Shown here: positions 16,522-25,827 of the stretch, piece by piece
How positions within the stretch are numbered: the first letter of the stretch is position 1
Layout of the letters: each line of letters opens with the position of its first letter
NCBI RefSeq assembly: GCF_000422985.1
Contig: NZ_AUHC01000008.1
Location: 1 to 64,000, forward strand
Length of the DNA: 64,000 nt
Direction of reading: 5' to 3'
Source: Erythrobacter cryptus DSM 12079
GTDB lineage: Bacteria > Pseudomonadota > Alphaproteobacteria > Sphingomonadales > Sphingomonadaceae
Position numbers and translations under genes: made by a program
The notes under the pieces: model-generated
The model's database searches: none
Seen by the model: the letters and a program-made list of their open reading frames with translations, nothing else
What the model was told of the DNA's origin: nothing

Positions 16522-18879
16522 TCAGCGAAAGCCGAGATTGCGCAGCGCGAAGAACACCTGGAAGGCATTGCCGCGCCGGGCATCGCCCGCATCGATGAAG
16601 TCGCGCCGCCAGGTGGCGCCGAACTCGATGCAGTCATCGGCATAGGCAATCCCCAGCCGGGTGCGGATCGGCTGGAAGCCATCGGGCTGGAACACCGGGT
16701 CTTCCTCCTCGTCGGTGAGGTTGAACACCCCCGAGCCGAACACCGACCACTTGCGCCCGAGGGCGATGCGCGCCGCGGCGCGCAGCTCCTCGCGGTCGCG
16801 CAGATCCTCGACCGTGGCGATGTTGCGATCGAGCCGCAGGTAGCCGACCTCGAGATAGGTGCGGCGGGTGCCGATCGCCGCGTCGATCTCGTTGCGGCGT
16901 ACCGCGAGGCTGTCCTTGTCGAGCCGGAAGCGGTGGGTGAACTGGATGAGGTTGCGCAGGCGCACCTCGGTGCGACCGACGAAATCGCTCACCCTTTCGG
17001 ACAGGCCCGTGCCCTCGGGAAACAGCCCGGGGCGCGGCGCCTCGAGCCGGTAGGACTGGCCGATGGTGGTCTTGACCCGCCAGCCGGGGCGCTGCAGCTC
17101 CCAATCGACCCCCCAGGTCACGCGGCTGCCGTCCTCGACCCGGTCATAGCCGGGAAAGCGATTGAGCGCGAAGAGGTTGGAATCCTCAAGGTCGATCGCG
17201 CGGGCGTCCTCGTTGGGCACGGCCAGATTGCGCAGCCGGGGGCTGGCCACCAGTTGCAGGCGCGGCTTGAACACCTGGGTGCCGCCCAGCGCCGGGCCGA
17301 TGAAGGGCCATTCGATATCGAGCGCGGCGGTGGCGATGGCGCGCGCGCTCCAGCCCTCATCGCCGCGATAGCTGGGCGTGGCGGTCGAAAGGGTGTTGCG
17401 GGTGTTGTAAACGTCCCCGCGAATGAGCGCGGTCAGCGTCACCAGCTGGCCAAGCCCGGTCAGCCGCCGCATGTCCCAACGCGCCCCGGCAAAGGCGCGC
17501 TGCGTGTCCTGCCCGTCGTTGCGCAAGAGCGCGAGGCTGTTGGCCTGGAGTTCCAGCTCGCCGCCCAGCACCTTGCCGACGAGCCGCTGGCGGTAGTCGA
17601 TCGCCGGCAGGGCCAGCGGCACCTGTCCCTGATCGGCGTTGAGCCTCAGTGTCTGGGTCGCCCAGCCGGCGATCGAGAGATAGGAACGCGCGGTGATCCG
17701 CTCGAGATTGAAGGTCGAACGCAGCCGGTCATCGCGGCTCAGGTCATAGCGGCGCAGGAAGGTGCGGTCGCTTGCCAGTCGGATCGAGGAGGCAAAGCTC
17801 CATTCGGGTGAGAACTGGAAGCGACCATTGGCATCGAGATAGCCGCGCGGATCGCTGCGGAAGCTCTGCCCGCCGGTGAAATCGGTGGCGCGGTCGGAAA
17901 AGGTGCCAAAGGCGCTGACCTGATAGGCGCCGGTGCCGGTGAGATGGCGCCACTTGGCGCTCGCCATCGGCGCGACGTTGGAAAAGACATAGGCGCCCAG
18001 CATCAGATCGCGGTTGTCCGCAAGGCGCCAGTAGTATTCGCCCGAAAGCTCAAGGCCATTGACCTGGGTGATGCGGATGTCCGGCACCAGAAAGCCGGAT
18101 TCGGCCCGGCCATCGGTGCGGATCGACAGGCCCGGCAGGGGCAGAAGCCGCGCCCCGAACAGCTCGAGCACCGCGCCCTCGAACCGCACCCGGCTTTGCT
18201 GCTGGTCATAGATCACCTTGTCGGCGGTGATGCGCCAGCTCGGCTCCTGCGCGCAGCCGGCCGCATCGACCACCGCGCAGGCGGTGTAGGCGGCATCGGT
18301 GAGCACCGCGAGGCCATCTTCGCCGCGCTCGGCCGCGCGGGCAGCGAGCCGCCCCCCCGCGCGCAGCGCGAGCAGAAGCTCGCTCATCGCCCCGGTCTCG
18401 AAGGTTTCGCTGAGTTCGAGGCTTTCGGTGAAAAGCTGGTTGCCGGCCTCGTCCACCAGGCGGATATTGCCGGTGGCGAGGATCCGGCCGCTGCGGCGAT
18501 CCCACGAGACCTCGTCGGCGCGCACCGAGCGGTCCTCGGAGCGCAGCACCACATCGCCGCGGGCGGTGATGGTGTCGGTTTCGGAATTGTAGCTGAGCTC
18601 GCGCGCCTCGAAATCGATCTGCCGACCGGTTTGCGTTGCAGGTTGGGCCGGGGCAGGTTGGGCCGGGGCAGGTTGGGCCGGGGCGGGTGCGGGCGCGGCA
18701 GCATCAGGCGCGGTGGCCGGCGGCGTCTGCGCCGCACGCGCTGCATCCTGTGCCGCCAGCGCGGCCGGGCTGCCGGCGAGCGCCAGCGCCAGCACCGCGC
18801 GCGACAGGCCGCCCCGCGCCGGGAGGCTGGGGTTGAGGCACACGGCGCGGCGCAATCCGTAAAACGGGCCTCCCGACAT
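16522..18879 (-). CDS. lptD: LPS-assembly outer-membrane protein LptD
   Basis: A 785-residue outer-membrane protein that inserts lipopolysaccharide with LptE. A signal peptide lies near residues 25-45, followed by a Pro/Ala linker built from QPAPA repeats, the OstA/LptA-like periplasmic domain (IDFEARELSYNSETDTITARGDVVL, VRADEVSWD), then the 26-strand barrel ending in an aromatic residue followed by Arg (FFALRNLGFR). Cysteines in YTACAVVDAAGC and ADDCIEF could form the family's disulfide link. The ATG at 18879 is chosen because the frame upstream is antisense to pepA and lacks signal-peptide character. Confidence 0.93.
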   Translation of the reverse strand: MSGGPFYGLRRAVCLNPSLPARGGLSRAVLALALAGSPAALAAQDAARAAQTPPATAPDAAAPAPAPAQPAPAQPAPAQPATQTGRQIDFEARELSYNSETDTITARGDVVLRSEDRSVRADEVSWDRRSGRILATGNIRLVDEAGNQLFTESLELSETFETGAMSELLLALRAGGRLAARAAERGEDGLAVLTDAAYTACAVVDAAGCAQEPSWRITADKVIYDQQQSRVRFEGAVLELFGARLLPLPGLSIRTDGRAESGFLVPDIRITQVNGLELSGEYYWRLADNRDLMLGAYVFSNVAPMASAKWRHLTGTGAYQVSAFGTFSDRATDFTGGQSFRSDPRGYLDANGRFQFSPEWSFASSIRLASDRTFLRRYDLSRDDRLRSTFNLERITARSYLSIAGWATQTLRLNADQGQVPLALPAIDYRQRLVGKVLGGELELQANSLALLRNDGQDTQRAFAGARWDMRRLTGLGQLVTLTALIRGDVYNTRNTLSTATPSYRGDEGWSARAIATAALDIEWPFIGPALGGTQVFKPRLQLVASPRLRNLAVPNEDARAIDLEDSNLFALNRFPGYDRVEDGSRVTWGVDWELQRPGWRVKTTIGQSYRLEAPRPGLFPEGTGLSERVSDFVGRTEVRLRNLIQFTHRFRLDKDSLAVRRNEIDAAIGTRRTYLEVGYLRLDRNIATVEDLRDREELRAAARIALGRKWSVFGSGVFNLTDEEEDPVFQPDGFQPIRTRLGIAYADDCIEFGATWRRDFIDAGDARRGNAFQVFFALRNLGFR
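18638..18682. repeat. Three exact 15-bp tandem repeats inside lptD
   Basis: The unit GCAGGTTGGGCCGGG occurs three times in a row and encodes QPAPA repeats in the periplasmic linker of LptD. The count may vary between strains. Confidence 0.85.
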
Positions 18880-19011
18880 GGCCTTGCCTATTGCACCGCG
18901 CGGGCCTAATCGCAATCGCCATTGCGCCGGCTGCACGCAGCCTGCCGCAGAGCGCCGGCGCCTTGCGGCAGCGCCCCTACGCGGCCCCATCATCAAGCCT
19001 TGGGAGATTCC

Positions 19012-20472
19012 ATGAAGATCGATCTTGTTGCGAGCCCACCCAGCGATGTTCGCCTGCAGGCGCGGGTGGTCAATCAGGGGGCGGCGCTTGCCGGGCTCGA
19101 TCAGGCGCTGATCGAGGGCGCGGCGGCCTCGCGCTTCAGCGGCAAGGCCGGGCAGCTGTTCGAGGGCTTTGCCACTATTGCCGGGAGCGTGCGGCGCGTG
19201 GCGCTGGCCGGCGCGGGCGAGGCGGGCGCGGCCGAGCGCCGCCGCAATTGCGAAAGCGCCGGGGCGGCGCTGGCGGCCAAGTATCTGACCGCGGGCGAGA
19301 GCGCGATGGTGCTTGACCTTGGGCAAGCGGGCCTGTCGGCCGAAGACGCCGCGGCGGTGCTGCTCGGCCTGCGCCTGCGCGCCTGGCGCCACGATGCCTA
19401 TCGCACCCGCTTGAAGCCCGAGCAGCGCCCCTCGCTCGCGCAGGTGCACGTGATCGGCGCGCCGGCGGGCACGGATGAGGCCTGGGCGCGCGAGGCGGCG
19501 CTGGCACGGGGTGTCGAGTTCACCCGCCAGCTCGTCACCGAGCCGGCCAACCGGCTCTATCCGGCCACTTTCGTGGCTGCCTGCGAGGAGGCCTTCGCCG
19601 GCACGGGCGTGGAGATCACCGTGCTTGGCGAAGCCGAGATGCAGGCGCTCGGCATGGGGGCGCTGCTCGGCGTCGGGCAAGGCTCGGCGCGCGAATCGAA
19701 GCTGCTGGCGATCCGCTGGAACGGCGGCAAGGAGGGCGAGAAGCCCACCGTCTTCGTCGGCAAGGGTGTCACCTTCGACACCGGCGGGATTTCCCTGAAG
19801 CCCGGCCCGGGGATGGAGGACATGAAGTGGGACATGGGCGGCGCCGGGGCGGTGGCCGGAGCGATGCTGGCGCTCGCGCTCCGCAAGGCGAGGGCCAATG
19901 TCATCGGGGTCATGGGCCTCGTTGAGAACATGCCCGACGGCAAGGCCCAGCGCCCGGGCGATATCGTCACCACCATGAGCGGGCAGACGGTCGAGGTGCT
20001 CAACACCGATGCCGAAGGCCGGCTGGTGCTGTGCGATGCGCTGCACTGGGCGCAGCAGCAGTATGATCCGGCGCGCATCGTCGATCTGGCGACGCTCACC
20101 GGCGCGATGATCATCAGCCTCGGCAATGAATTTGGCGGGATGTTCGCCAATGACGATCAGCTCGCCGCGCAGCTTGCCGCCGCGGGCGAGGCGAGCGGTG
20201 ACAGGCTGTGGCGCATGCCGCTTGGCCCCAATTACGACAAGCTGCTCGATTCGCCCGTCGCCGACATGAAGAACATCGGCCCGCGCGAGGCCGGATCGAT
20301 CACCGCGGCGCAGTTCCTCCAACGCTTCATCAAGGAAGGCACCCCCTGGGCCCATCTCGACATTGCCGGAATGGTCTGGGCAAGCAAGCCCGGCCACACC
20401 TGGGACAAGGGCGCCACCGGCTATGGCGTGCGGCTGATCGACCGCTTCGTGCGCGATGTGGTGGAAGGTTGA
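19012..20472 (+). CDS. pepA: Leucyl aminopeptidase (M17 family) PepA
   Basis: A 486-residue M17 aminopeptidase. The N-terminal regulatory domain (about 1-165) is followed by the catalytic domain with metal/active-site segments FVGKGVTFDTGGISLKPGPG, MKWDMGGAGAV and NTDAEGRLVLCDAL. PepA releases N-terminal residues from peptides and in some bacteria also binds DNA in recombination and regulation. GGGAG lies ahead of the ATG at 19012. It is divergent from lptD and upstream of holC, a conserved neighbour pair in proteobacteria. Confidence 0.95.
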   Translation: MKIDLVASPPSDVRLQARVVNQGAALAGLDQALIEGAAASRFSGKAGQLFEGFATIAGSVRRVALAGAGEAGAAERRRNCESAGAALAAKYLTAGESAMVLDLGQAGLSAEDAAAVLLGLRLRAWRHDAYRTRLKPEQRPSLAQVHVIGAPAGTDEAWAREAALARGVEFTRQLVTEPANRLYPATFVAACEEAFAGTGVEITVLGEAEMQALGMGALLGVGQGSARESKLLAIRWNGGKEGEKPTVFVGKGVTFDTGGISLKPGPGMEDMKWDMGGAGAVAGAMLALALRKARANVIGVMGLVENMPDGKAQRPGDIVTTMSGQTVEVLNTDAEGRLVLCDALHWAQQQYDPARIVDLATLTGAMIISLGNEFGGMFANDDQLAAQLAAAGEASGDRLWRMPLGPNYDKLLDSPVADMKNIGPREAGSITAAQFLQRFIKEGTPWAHLDIAGMVWASKPGHTWDKGATGYGVRLIDRFVRDVVEG

Positions 20473-20642
20473 TCGCACACGAGCATTTCGGCCCGCAGGG
20501 CCGCAAGGCCGCACGGCCGCCCGCAGCGACGCGGCCTCCAGGCCGTGTGAGCGAGGATAGCCAAGGGCGCGGATGCGCCCGCCGGCGCTTGAGGCAAACA
20601 AGAATGCCTCGGGCCGCAAGGCGCTAGGCGCTGGGCTGCGAC

Positions 20643-20792
20643 ATGCCGAAGATGCGCCGCAAGGCCGATCTGCCGACCAAGACCTGCCTTGCCTGCGGCC
20701 TGCCCTTCACCTGGCGCAAGAAGTGGGCGCGCGATTGGGACAATGTGAAATATTGTTCCGAACGCTGCCGCAGGGGTAGAAAGGCGCCATGA
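20643..20792 (+). CDS. DUF2256 zinc-ribbon-like micro-protein
   Basis: A 49-residue basic protein with [19 protein letters not shown] followed by [11 protein letters not shown]: a C-x2-C ... C-x3-C arrangement that probably binds zinc. This matches the DUF2256 family, which is often encoded beside cryptochrome/photolyase genes. Here it stands between pepA and holC, and the photolyase gene lies about 24 kb away. The ATG at 20643 has no strong Shine-Dalgarno sequence. Function unknown. Confidence 0.8.
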   Translation: MPKMRRKADLPTKTCLACGLPFTWRKKWARDWDNVKYCSERCRRGRKAP

Positions 20793-20841
20793 CCTCATCC
20801 CTCTTTCATTCCATGCGCAAGCAGCGAAGCGGGTGAACGGG

Positions 20842-21282
20842 ATGAAACAGAAACTCGATTTCTGGCAGGTCACCGCCGACCCTCTCGAGAAGGTCGTCGC
20901 CCTCATCGCCCGGCGCGTGCTGGGCGAGGGCGAAAGGCTGCTGGTGGTCGCGGGTGATCCGCAAGCGCGCGCGGCGATCTCGCAGAGCCTGTGGCAGGCC
21001 GGGCCAGAGAGCTTCCTTGCCCATGGCGAGGCCGGGGAGCCGGGGGCCGAGCGCCAGCCGATCCTGCTGGCGGGCGAACCAGTGGCGGCCAATGGGGCAA
21101 GCCACGTGGTGCTGGCCGATGGGCAATACCGCGAATGCCCCGGCTTTGCCCGCGTGTTCCTGCTCTTTCCCCCCGCGCTTGCCCCCGCCGCACGCGCGGC
21201 CTGGGCAGCGCAGGACGGGCGCGCCGAGATCGAACGGGCCTATTATGCGCAGGAAGAAGGGCGCTGGGTGAAGAAGCGTTAG
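20842..21282 (+). CDS. holC: DNA polymerase III chi subunit HolC
   Basis: A 146-residue HolC: the N-terminus KLDFWQVTADPLEKVVALIARRVL and the core RLLVVAGDPQARAAISQSLW and HVVLADG match the family. Chi bridges the clamp-loader to single-strand binding protein. Start at ATG 20842; an in-frame GTG nine bases earlier is possible. It follows pepA, as in many proteobacteria, though the usual valS is not present here. Confidence 0.88.
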   Translation: MKQKLDFWQVTADPLEKVVALIARRVLGEGERLLVVAGDPQARAAISQSLWQAGPESFLAHGEAGEPGAERQPILLAGEPVAANGASHVVLADGQYRECPGFARVFLLFPPALAPAARAAWAAQDGRAEIERAYYAQEEGRWVKKR

Positions 21283-21343
21283 GGCCTTGCGCGGTGCGGG
21301 CCGATCAGGGATGCTGGCGCGCACACGGGAGAAGGGGTAAGCG

Positions 21344-21853
21344 ATGCGGCAGGCATTTTTGGTGATGGCAGGCGCGGCGCTGACGCTCGGCCTTGCAGGC
21401 TGCGGCTCGGAAAAGAGCGGCGAATTCACCACGCCCGAGGGCGGCAAGGGCGAATACACCATTGATGAAAAGAGCGGCGAGACCCGCATGACGATCACCA
21501 GCAAGGAGGGCAAGGCCACCTTGCGATCGGGTGCGGACGTGCCGCTGAGCCTTCCCGAAGGCTTCAGCCTCTTTCCGGGATCGAAGGTTGTCACCAACAC
21601 CGTGGTCGATCAACCTGATGGCAAGGGCACGCTGGTGAGCTTCGAGGCCGCCGCCCCGGCCGAAAAGGTGATCGCGCATTACCGGGACGAGGCCAAGGCC
21701 GCGGGCTTTGCCATCGAGCTCGAACTGACCACCAACGGCACCACCATGCTCGGCGCCCAGCGCAAGGAAGATGGCACCACGCTGTCGGTCACCGCCAGCA
21801 ATGGCGAGACAACCACTGGGCAGATCATCTTCGGCACCAAAAAGGCCGGCTGA
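21344..21853 (+). CDS. Conserved secreted lipoprotein, function unknown
   Basis: A 169-residue protein with a clear lipoprotein signal (lipobox LAGC, Cys20). The middle part ADVPLSLPEGFSLFPGSKVVTNTVV and the later VIAHYRDEAKAAGFAIELELTTNGTT resemble small periplasmic domains seen in sphingomonad lipoproteins. There are no catalytic motifs. Likely anchored in the inner leaflet of the outer membrane. It lies between holC and ndk, with its own short upstream gap of 61 bp. Confidence 0.8.
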   Translation: MRQAFLVMAGAALTLGLAGCGSEKSGEFTTPEGGKGEYTIDEKSGETRMTITSKEGKATLRSGADVPLSLPEGFSLFPGSKVVTNTVVDQPDGKGTLVSFEAAAPAEKVIAHYRDEAKAAGFAIELELTTNGTTMLGAQRKEDGTTLSVTASNGETTTGQIIFGTKKAG

Positions 21854-21996
21854 ACCTTAGCCTCACGCGCGCCCGTTCGGGCGGCTCGCGGGCGCGCCTT
21901 GCGCCTCCCACGCGCGTGCTTGCCATTTTGCAGCGCAGCATCTAGGGGGCGCGCCAAAACATCCCCCATACAACCAAGGTTCACAGGAGCACGTCG

Positions 21997-22419
21997 ATGG
22001 CGGTCACCCGCACCTTTTCGATCATCAAGCCCGATGCCACCCGCCGCAACCTCACCGGCGCGGTCACCAAGATGCTGGAGGAGGCCGGCCTGCGCGTCGT
22101 CGCTTCCAAGCGCATCCGTATGACCCGCGAACAGGCCGAGGGTTTCTATGCCGTGCACAAGGAGCGCCCCTTCTTCGGTGAACTCGTCGAATTCATGACG
22201 AGCGAGCCCGTGGTGGTGCAGGTGCTCGAAGGCGAGGATGCCGTGGCCCGCAACCGCGCGGTGATGGGCGCGACCAACCCGGCCGAGGCCGCGCCGGGCA
22301 CCATCCGCCGCGAATATGCCCTCTCGATCGGCGAGAACACCGTCCACGGTTCGGACTCGGACGAGAACGCCGCGATCGAGATCGCCTTCTTCTTCAAGCC
22401 CGAGGAAATCGTCGGCTAA
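21997..22419 (+). CDS. ndk: Nucleoside diphosphate kinase
   Basis: A 140-residue Ndk that transfers the gamma phosphate among nucleoside triphosphates through a phosphohistidine. Seen: N-terminal [17 protein letters not shown], and the active-site region [20 protein letters not shown] with the catalytic His near residue 117. AGGAG lies 8 nt before the ATG. A terminator follows closely. Confidence 0.97.
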   Translation: MAVTRTFSIIKPDATRRNLTGAVTKMLEEAGLRVVASKRIRMTREQAEGFYAVHKERPFFGELVEFMTSEPVVVQVLEGEDAVARNRAVMGATNPAEAAPGTIRREYALSIGENTVHGSDSDENAAIEIAFFFKPEEIVG

Positions 22420-22445
22420 GGCTTTCCGACTGGCCGAAAGGCAAG

Positions 22446-22472
22446 GGGCCGTCCCGCCGGGGCGGCCCTTTT
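22446..22472 (+). terminator. Rho-independent terminator after ndk
   Basis: GGGCCG and CGGCCC arms enclose an 11-nt GC-rich loop and are followed by TTTT. It lies between ndk and the convergent sulfotransferase gene. Confidence 0.75.
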
Positions 22473-22476
22473 GCTG

Positions 22477-23679
22477 TCAGGCGCCGGCAAAGCGGGCCAA
22501 TTGCGCGGCGTGGGCGTGGTGGTGGCCATCCGCGCTGGCGGCCATCACCTTGCGCATCGCGGCGAGCGCTTCGGGCGTGAGCGCAAGGCCAAGCTCGGCA
22601 TAGCAGCGCCTGATCGCGCCCTCCCAATCGGCTTCGAGCGCGTCGAAGGCAAGCCGCGCCACCGGCCCCTGCCAGCCTGCGAGCGCCGCGGCCATGCGCG
22701 CTTCGCGCAGCGCAATCTTGTGCCGCCAGCGCGCCTCGATCTTGGCAAGATCGCAGGAATCGGATTGCAGCGCCATCTGGTTGGCCGCGAGGCTCACCGC
22801 ACTGCGCAGCACCGCCGCATGGTCGCGCTCGGCGATCACCAACCGGGCATCGGGAAAGAGGGCAAGCAGGGTGGCAAGATCCTCGGCAAAGGCGGGGACC
22901 TTGAGGACGCGGGGTCGCTCGGCAAGGCCGCGGGTGGCAGCATCGGTTTTGAGGATGCGGAGAAATTCGCGGTAGATCGGGGCGGGATCGCGCCCCTCGC
23001 TCCAGGCTGAATAGGCCGGGATGTGCCACTGGCTTTCATAGATCGAATGGTGGAGCGCGGCCGAGATCCACGCCAACTCCTCCTCCACTGCGCTTGCCTC
23101 CATCGGGTGGATGGTCTGCATCCAGGGGTTGAGCCAGCCCAGCAGCGCCAGTTCCAGCGCGGCCTTCACGCGGTTCAGGCCCAGCGGCGCGGGCACCGGG
23201 TGATAGGCATCGCAATAGCGGGTGTGCGCATGCGCCGGATCGGCGGCGAGCAACTGGTGGATGCGGGTGGTGCCCGAGCGCATATGGCCCACGACAATGA
23301 TCGGCGGCGCGAGCCGGGTGTCGCGCAGTTCGGGCCGCGCCTGCCACAGCGCGCCAAGGGCAAGGCGGTTCTTCACCACCCGCGACAATTGCCCCCAGGC
23401 CATCGCCCGGCCGAGGGGGTTGAGGTCCGCCTCGGCCTGAAGCGCGGCGCACAGCCGCTCGAGCCGCACGCGGAAATCGGCGACGTCCTCGGCGCTGCGC
23501 CCGCCCTGCTCGGCCGCCTCGGCCCGCGCGCCATGGGGCTTGGCGGCGAGCGCCCAGAGCGCATCGGGATCGAGATCGGGCGCCGGCAGCCAGCCGCGCG
23601 CCCAGGCCCGCCCGAGAAAGGCGCTCGCCCTTTGCGCCAGCGGGCTGCGCGCGAGCAGGTGATCGCGCGGCGGCGCCAT
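22477..23679 (-). CDS. Sulfotransferase-family protein
   Basis: A 400-residue protein with the PAPS 5'-phosphosulfate-binding loop IIVVGHMRSGTTRIHQLLA near residue 140 and the 3'-phosphate region RLVIAERDHAAVLRSAVSLAANQ near 280. The acceptor is unknown. Its ATG overlaps the purN stop (TGATG at 23681-23677), so it is co-translated with purine genes; a functional link is not obvious. Related proteins in sphingomonads are annotated only as sulfotransferases. An upstream in-frame start would give a C-terminal-extended shadow of purN and is rejected. Confidence 0.88.
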   Translation of the reverse strand: MAPPRDHLLARSPLAQRASAFLGRAWARGWLPAPDLDPDALWALAAKPHGARAEAAEQGGRSAEDVADFRVRLERLCAALQAEADLNPLGRAMAWGQLSRVVKNRLALGALWQARPELRDTRLAPPIIVVGHMRSGTTRIHQLLAADPAHAHTRYCDAYHPVPAPLGLNRVKAALELALLGWLNPWMQTIHPMEASAVEEELAWISAALHHSIYESQWHIPAYSAWSEGRDPAPIYREFLRILKTDAATRGLAERPRVLKVPAFAEDLATLLALFPDARLVIAERDHAAVLRSAVSLAANQMALQSDSCDLAKIEARWRHKIALREARMAAALAGWQGPVARLAFDALEADWEGAIRRCYAELGLALTPEALAAMRKVMAASADGHHHAHAAQLARFAGA

Positions 23680-24644
23680 CAGAACTGCTCCGCCACATCC
23701 ATCAGCCGGGTGAGGCGTTTGGGTGCCGCGCTGCGCCAGCTGCGCCTCAGCCAGGCGGCGATATCCTGCCAATCAAGGTCGCGCCGGTCGAGCACGATCC
23801 CCACCCACCCGCTCGCCCCATAGAAGGCCGGGCGGAAATAGGCCTCGGGCCGATCTTCGACCAGCGCGGCAAGCTCGTCTGGCCCGCTGGTCTTGACGAG
23901 GAGAGCAATGCCCTGGTGCCCATGGTGGCGATCGGCGAAATAGGCGAAATACTTGCCCGCCTTGCCTGTGCCGACGCGAAAACCGGCAGCGCCGAAGCTC
24001 TCCTGCTCGCTGGTTTCGGGCAGGGCCAGCGCAAGGCTGCGCACCTGCGCCAGCAGCCAGGCAGGGTTGCGCCAGCGGCTGACGTAATCGGCAAGCGCGC
24101 GCGGATAGAGCTGGTGCTCGGCGAGCTTGACCCGCGCGGCGAGGCTCTCTGCCGTTTCGCCCGGCGTGATCGGCACGGCGATCTGGGCCAGCACCTCGCC
24201 GGCATCGAGTTCGCTTGTCACCAGATGAACGCTCGCCCCGCCGTGGCTCTCCCCGGCGGCAATGGCGCGGGCATGGGTGTCCAGCCCCTTGTATTTGGGC
24301 AGGAGCGAGGGGTGGATGTTGAGCATCCGTCCGGCCCAGCGCGCCGCGAACCCGGCCGAAAGGATGCGCATATAGCCGGCCAGCACGATATATTCCGCGC
24401 CTGCCTCTTTCGCGGCGGCTTCCATCGCCGCATCATGGGCCTCGCGCGTCATCCCCTTGTGCGAAAGCGCGAAGGTGGCAATCCCCTCGGCCTCGGCCAG
24501 TTTCAGCCCTGCGGCGGCGGGATCGTTGCTCGCCACCAGCACCAGCTCATAGGGGCATTCCGGCATCCGGCTGGCATAGAGCAGCGCGGCCATATTGGTG
24601 CCCGCGCCGGAAATGAAGACGGCGATGCGCGCCCTTTCAGCCAA
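23679..24644 (-). CDS. purN: Phosphoribosylglycinamide formyltransferase PurN fused to a MmcQ/YjbR domain
   Basis: A 321-residue two-domain protein. Residues 1-190 are a full PurN (formyl-THF + GAR to FGAR): [22 protein letters not shown], catalytic Asn-His-Asp set in [41 protein letters not shown]. Residues about 198-315 are a MmcQ/YjbR (DUF419) domain ([44 protein letters not shown]), normally a separate small DNA-binding-like protein. No stop or frameshift lies between them. The gene overlaps purM by 8 bp and the sulfotransferase start. Confidence 0.92.
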   Translation of the reverse strand: MAERARIAVFISGAGTNMAALLYASRMPECPYELVLVASNDPAAAGLKLAEAEGIATFALSHKGMTREAHDAAMEAAAKEAGAEYIVLAGYMRILSAGFAARWAGRMLNIHPSLLPKYKGLDTHARAIAAGESHGGASVHLVTSELDAGEVLAQIAVPITPGETAESLAARVKLAEHQLYPRALADYVSRWRNPAWLLAQVRSLALALPETSEQESFGAAGFRVGTGKAGKYFAYFADRHHGHQGIALLVKTSGPDELAALVEDRPEAYFRPAFYGASGWVGIVLDRRDLDWQDIAAWLRRSWRSAAPKRLTRLMDVAEQF

Positions 24645-25758
24645 GGTGCGTCGCGCTCCAATCGCCCTTGGCCGCCCAGGTGCCGCGCGACCCGCGCACG
24701 GTGCAGCCCCTTTCGCCCGGCGTGATCGTGCCGATGCGCCACACGGTCTCGCCCGCCGCCGCGAGCCGCTTGGTGACCTCGTCCACCTTCGCTTCGCTCA
24801 CGGCCAGCACCATGCCGATGCCGCAATTGAAGGTGCGCGCCATCTCCTCCGGCTCGATATTGCCCTGGGCCTGGAGGAAGGCCATCAGCCGCGGCAGGGG
24901 CCACAGATCGGCATCGATCCGGGCATGGGCGCCCGCGGGCAGGATGCGCGGGACATTCTCGAGCAGGCCGCCCCCGGTGATATGGGCAAGGCCGTGGACC
25001 AGCCCCGCGCGGATCAGCGGCAGCAGGCTTGCGACATAGATGCGGGTGGGGGCGATCAGCGCATCGATGAGCAGGCGTTCCTGATCGAACAGGGCGGGGC
25101 GGGCGAGCTTCCAGCCCTTATCTGCCGCGAGCCGCCGCACCAGCGAATAGCCGTTGGAATGGCCCCCCGAGGAAGCAAGCCCGAGCAGCACATCACCGGG
25201 TGCCACCTTGGCGCCGGTCAGCTCCTCGCCGCGCTCGACCGCGCCGACGCAGAAGCCGGCAAGATCATAATCGCCCGGCGCATACATCCCCGGCATCTCT
25301 GCCGTCTCGCCGCCGATGAGCGCGCAGCCGGCGATCCGGCAGCCCTCGGCAATCCCGGCGATGACCCGCTCGGCAACGACGTTGTCGAGCTTTCCGGTGG
25401 CAAAATAGTCGAGGAAGAACAAGGGCTCGGCGCCCTGGACGATGAGATCGTTGACACACATGGCAACCAGATCAATGCCCACGGTGTCGTGCCGGTCATG
25501 CTCGATCGCGAGCTTGAGCTTGGTGCCCACCCCGTCATTGGCCGCCACCAGCAGCGGATCCTTGTAGCCGGCCGCGCGGGGATCGAAGAAGCCGCCAAAG
25601 CCGCCCAGCTCGCTCGTGGCCCCGGGGCGCGCGGTGGCCCGGGCGAGCGGGGCGATTGCCTTGACCAGCGCATTGCCCGCCGCGATCGAAACCCCGGCCC
25701 TGGCATAGGTGTAGCGGCCATCTTCGGGCCGGTCGGTGGCGTCTGTCCCCGCAGTCAT
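24637..25758 (-). CDS. purM: Phosphoribosylformylglycinamidine cyclo-ligase PurM
   Basis: A 373-residue AIR synthetase (ATP-dependent ring closure of FGAM in purine synthesis). Seen: [15 protein letters not shown] at the N-terminus, [14 protein letters not shown], the [19 protein letters not shown] signature, [11 protein letters not shown], and [16 protein letters not shown]. The ATG at 25758 gives the standard N-terminus; the open frame continues upstream antisense to the next gene but is not coding. Purine genes purM and purN overlap, as is common. Confidence 0.96.
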   Translation of the reverse strand: MTAGTDATDRPEDGRYTYARAGVSIAAGNALVKAIAPLARATARPGATSELGGFGGFFDPRAAGYKDPLLVAANDGVGTKLKLAIEHDRHDTVGIDLVAMCVNDLIVQGAEPLFFLDYFATGKLDNVVAERVIAGIAEGCRIAGCALIGGETAEMPGMYAPGDYDLAGFCVGAVERGEELTGAKVAPGDVLLGLASSGGHSNGYSLVRRLAADKGWKLARPALFDQERLLIDALIAPTRIYVASLLPLIRAGLVHGLAHITGGGLLENVPRILPAGAHARIDADLWPLPRLMAFLQAQGNIEPEEMARTFNCGIGMVLAVSEAKVDEVTKRLAAAGETVWRIGTITPGERGCTVRGSRGTWAAKGDWSATHLG

Positions 25759-25827
25759 GCCCGGTGCTTTAGCGGTTCGCGCTTGGAATTCCACTCGCCA
25801 TTGGGCAAAGGAGGGGCGATTTTCCCC

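Noticed and set aside
16522-20619. A 1365-codon minus-strand frame extending lptD upstream across pepA
   Set aside because: The true signal peptide starts at 18879; upstream residues are antisense to pepA and look like low-complexity shadow sequence.
20473-20642. GC-rich stretch with GGCC hairpins between pepA and the DUF2256 gene as a structured RNA
   Set aside because: Several short hairpins are expected by chance at this composition; no conserved RNA motif could be recognised.
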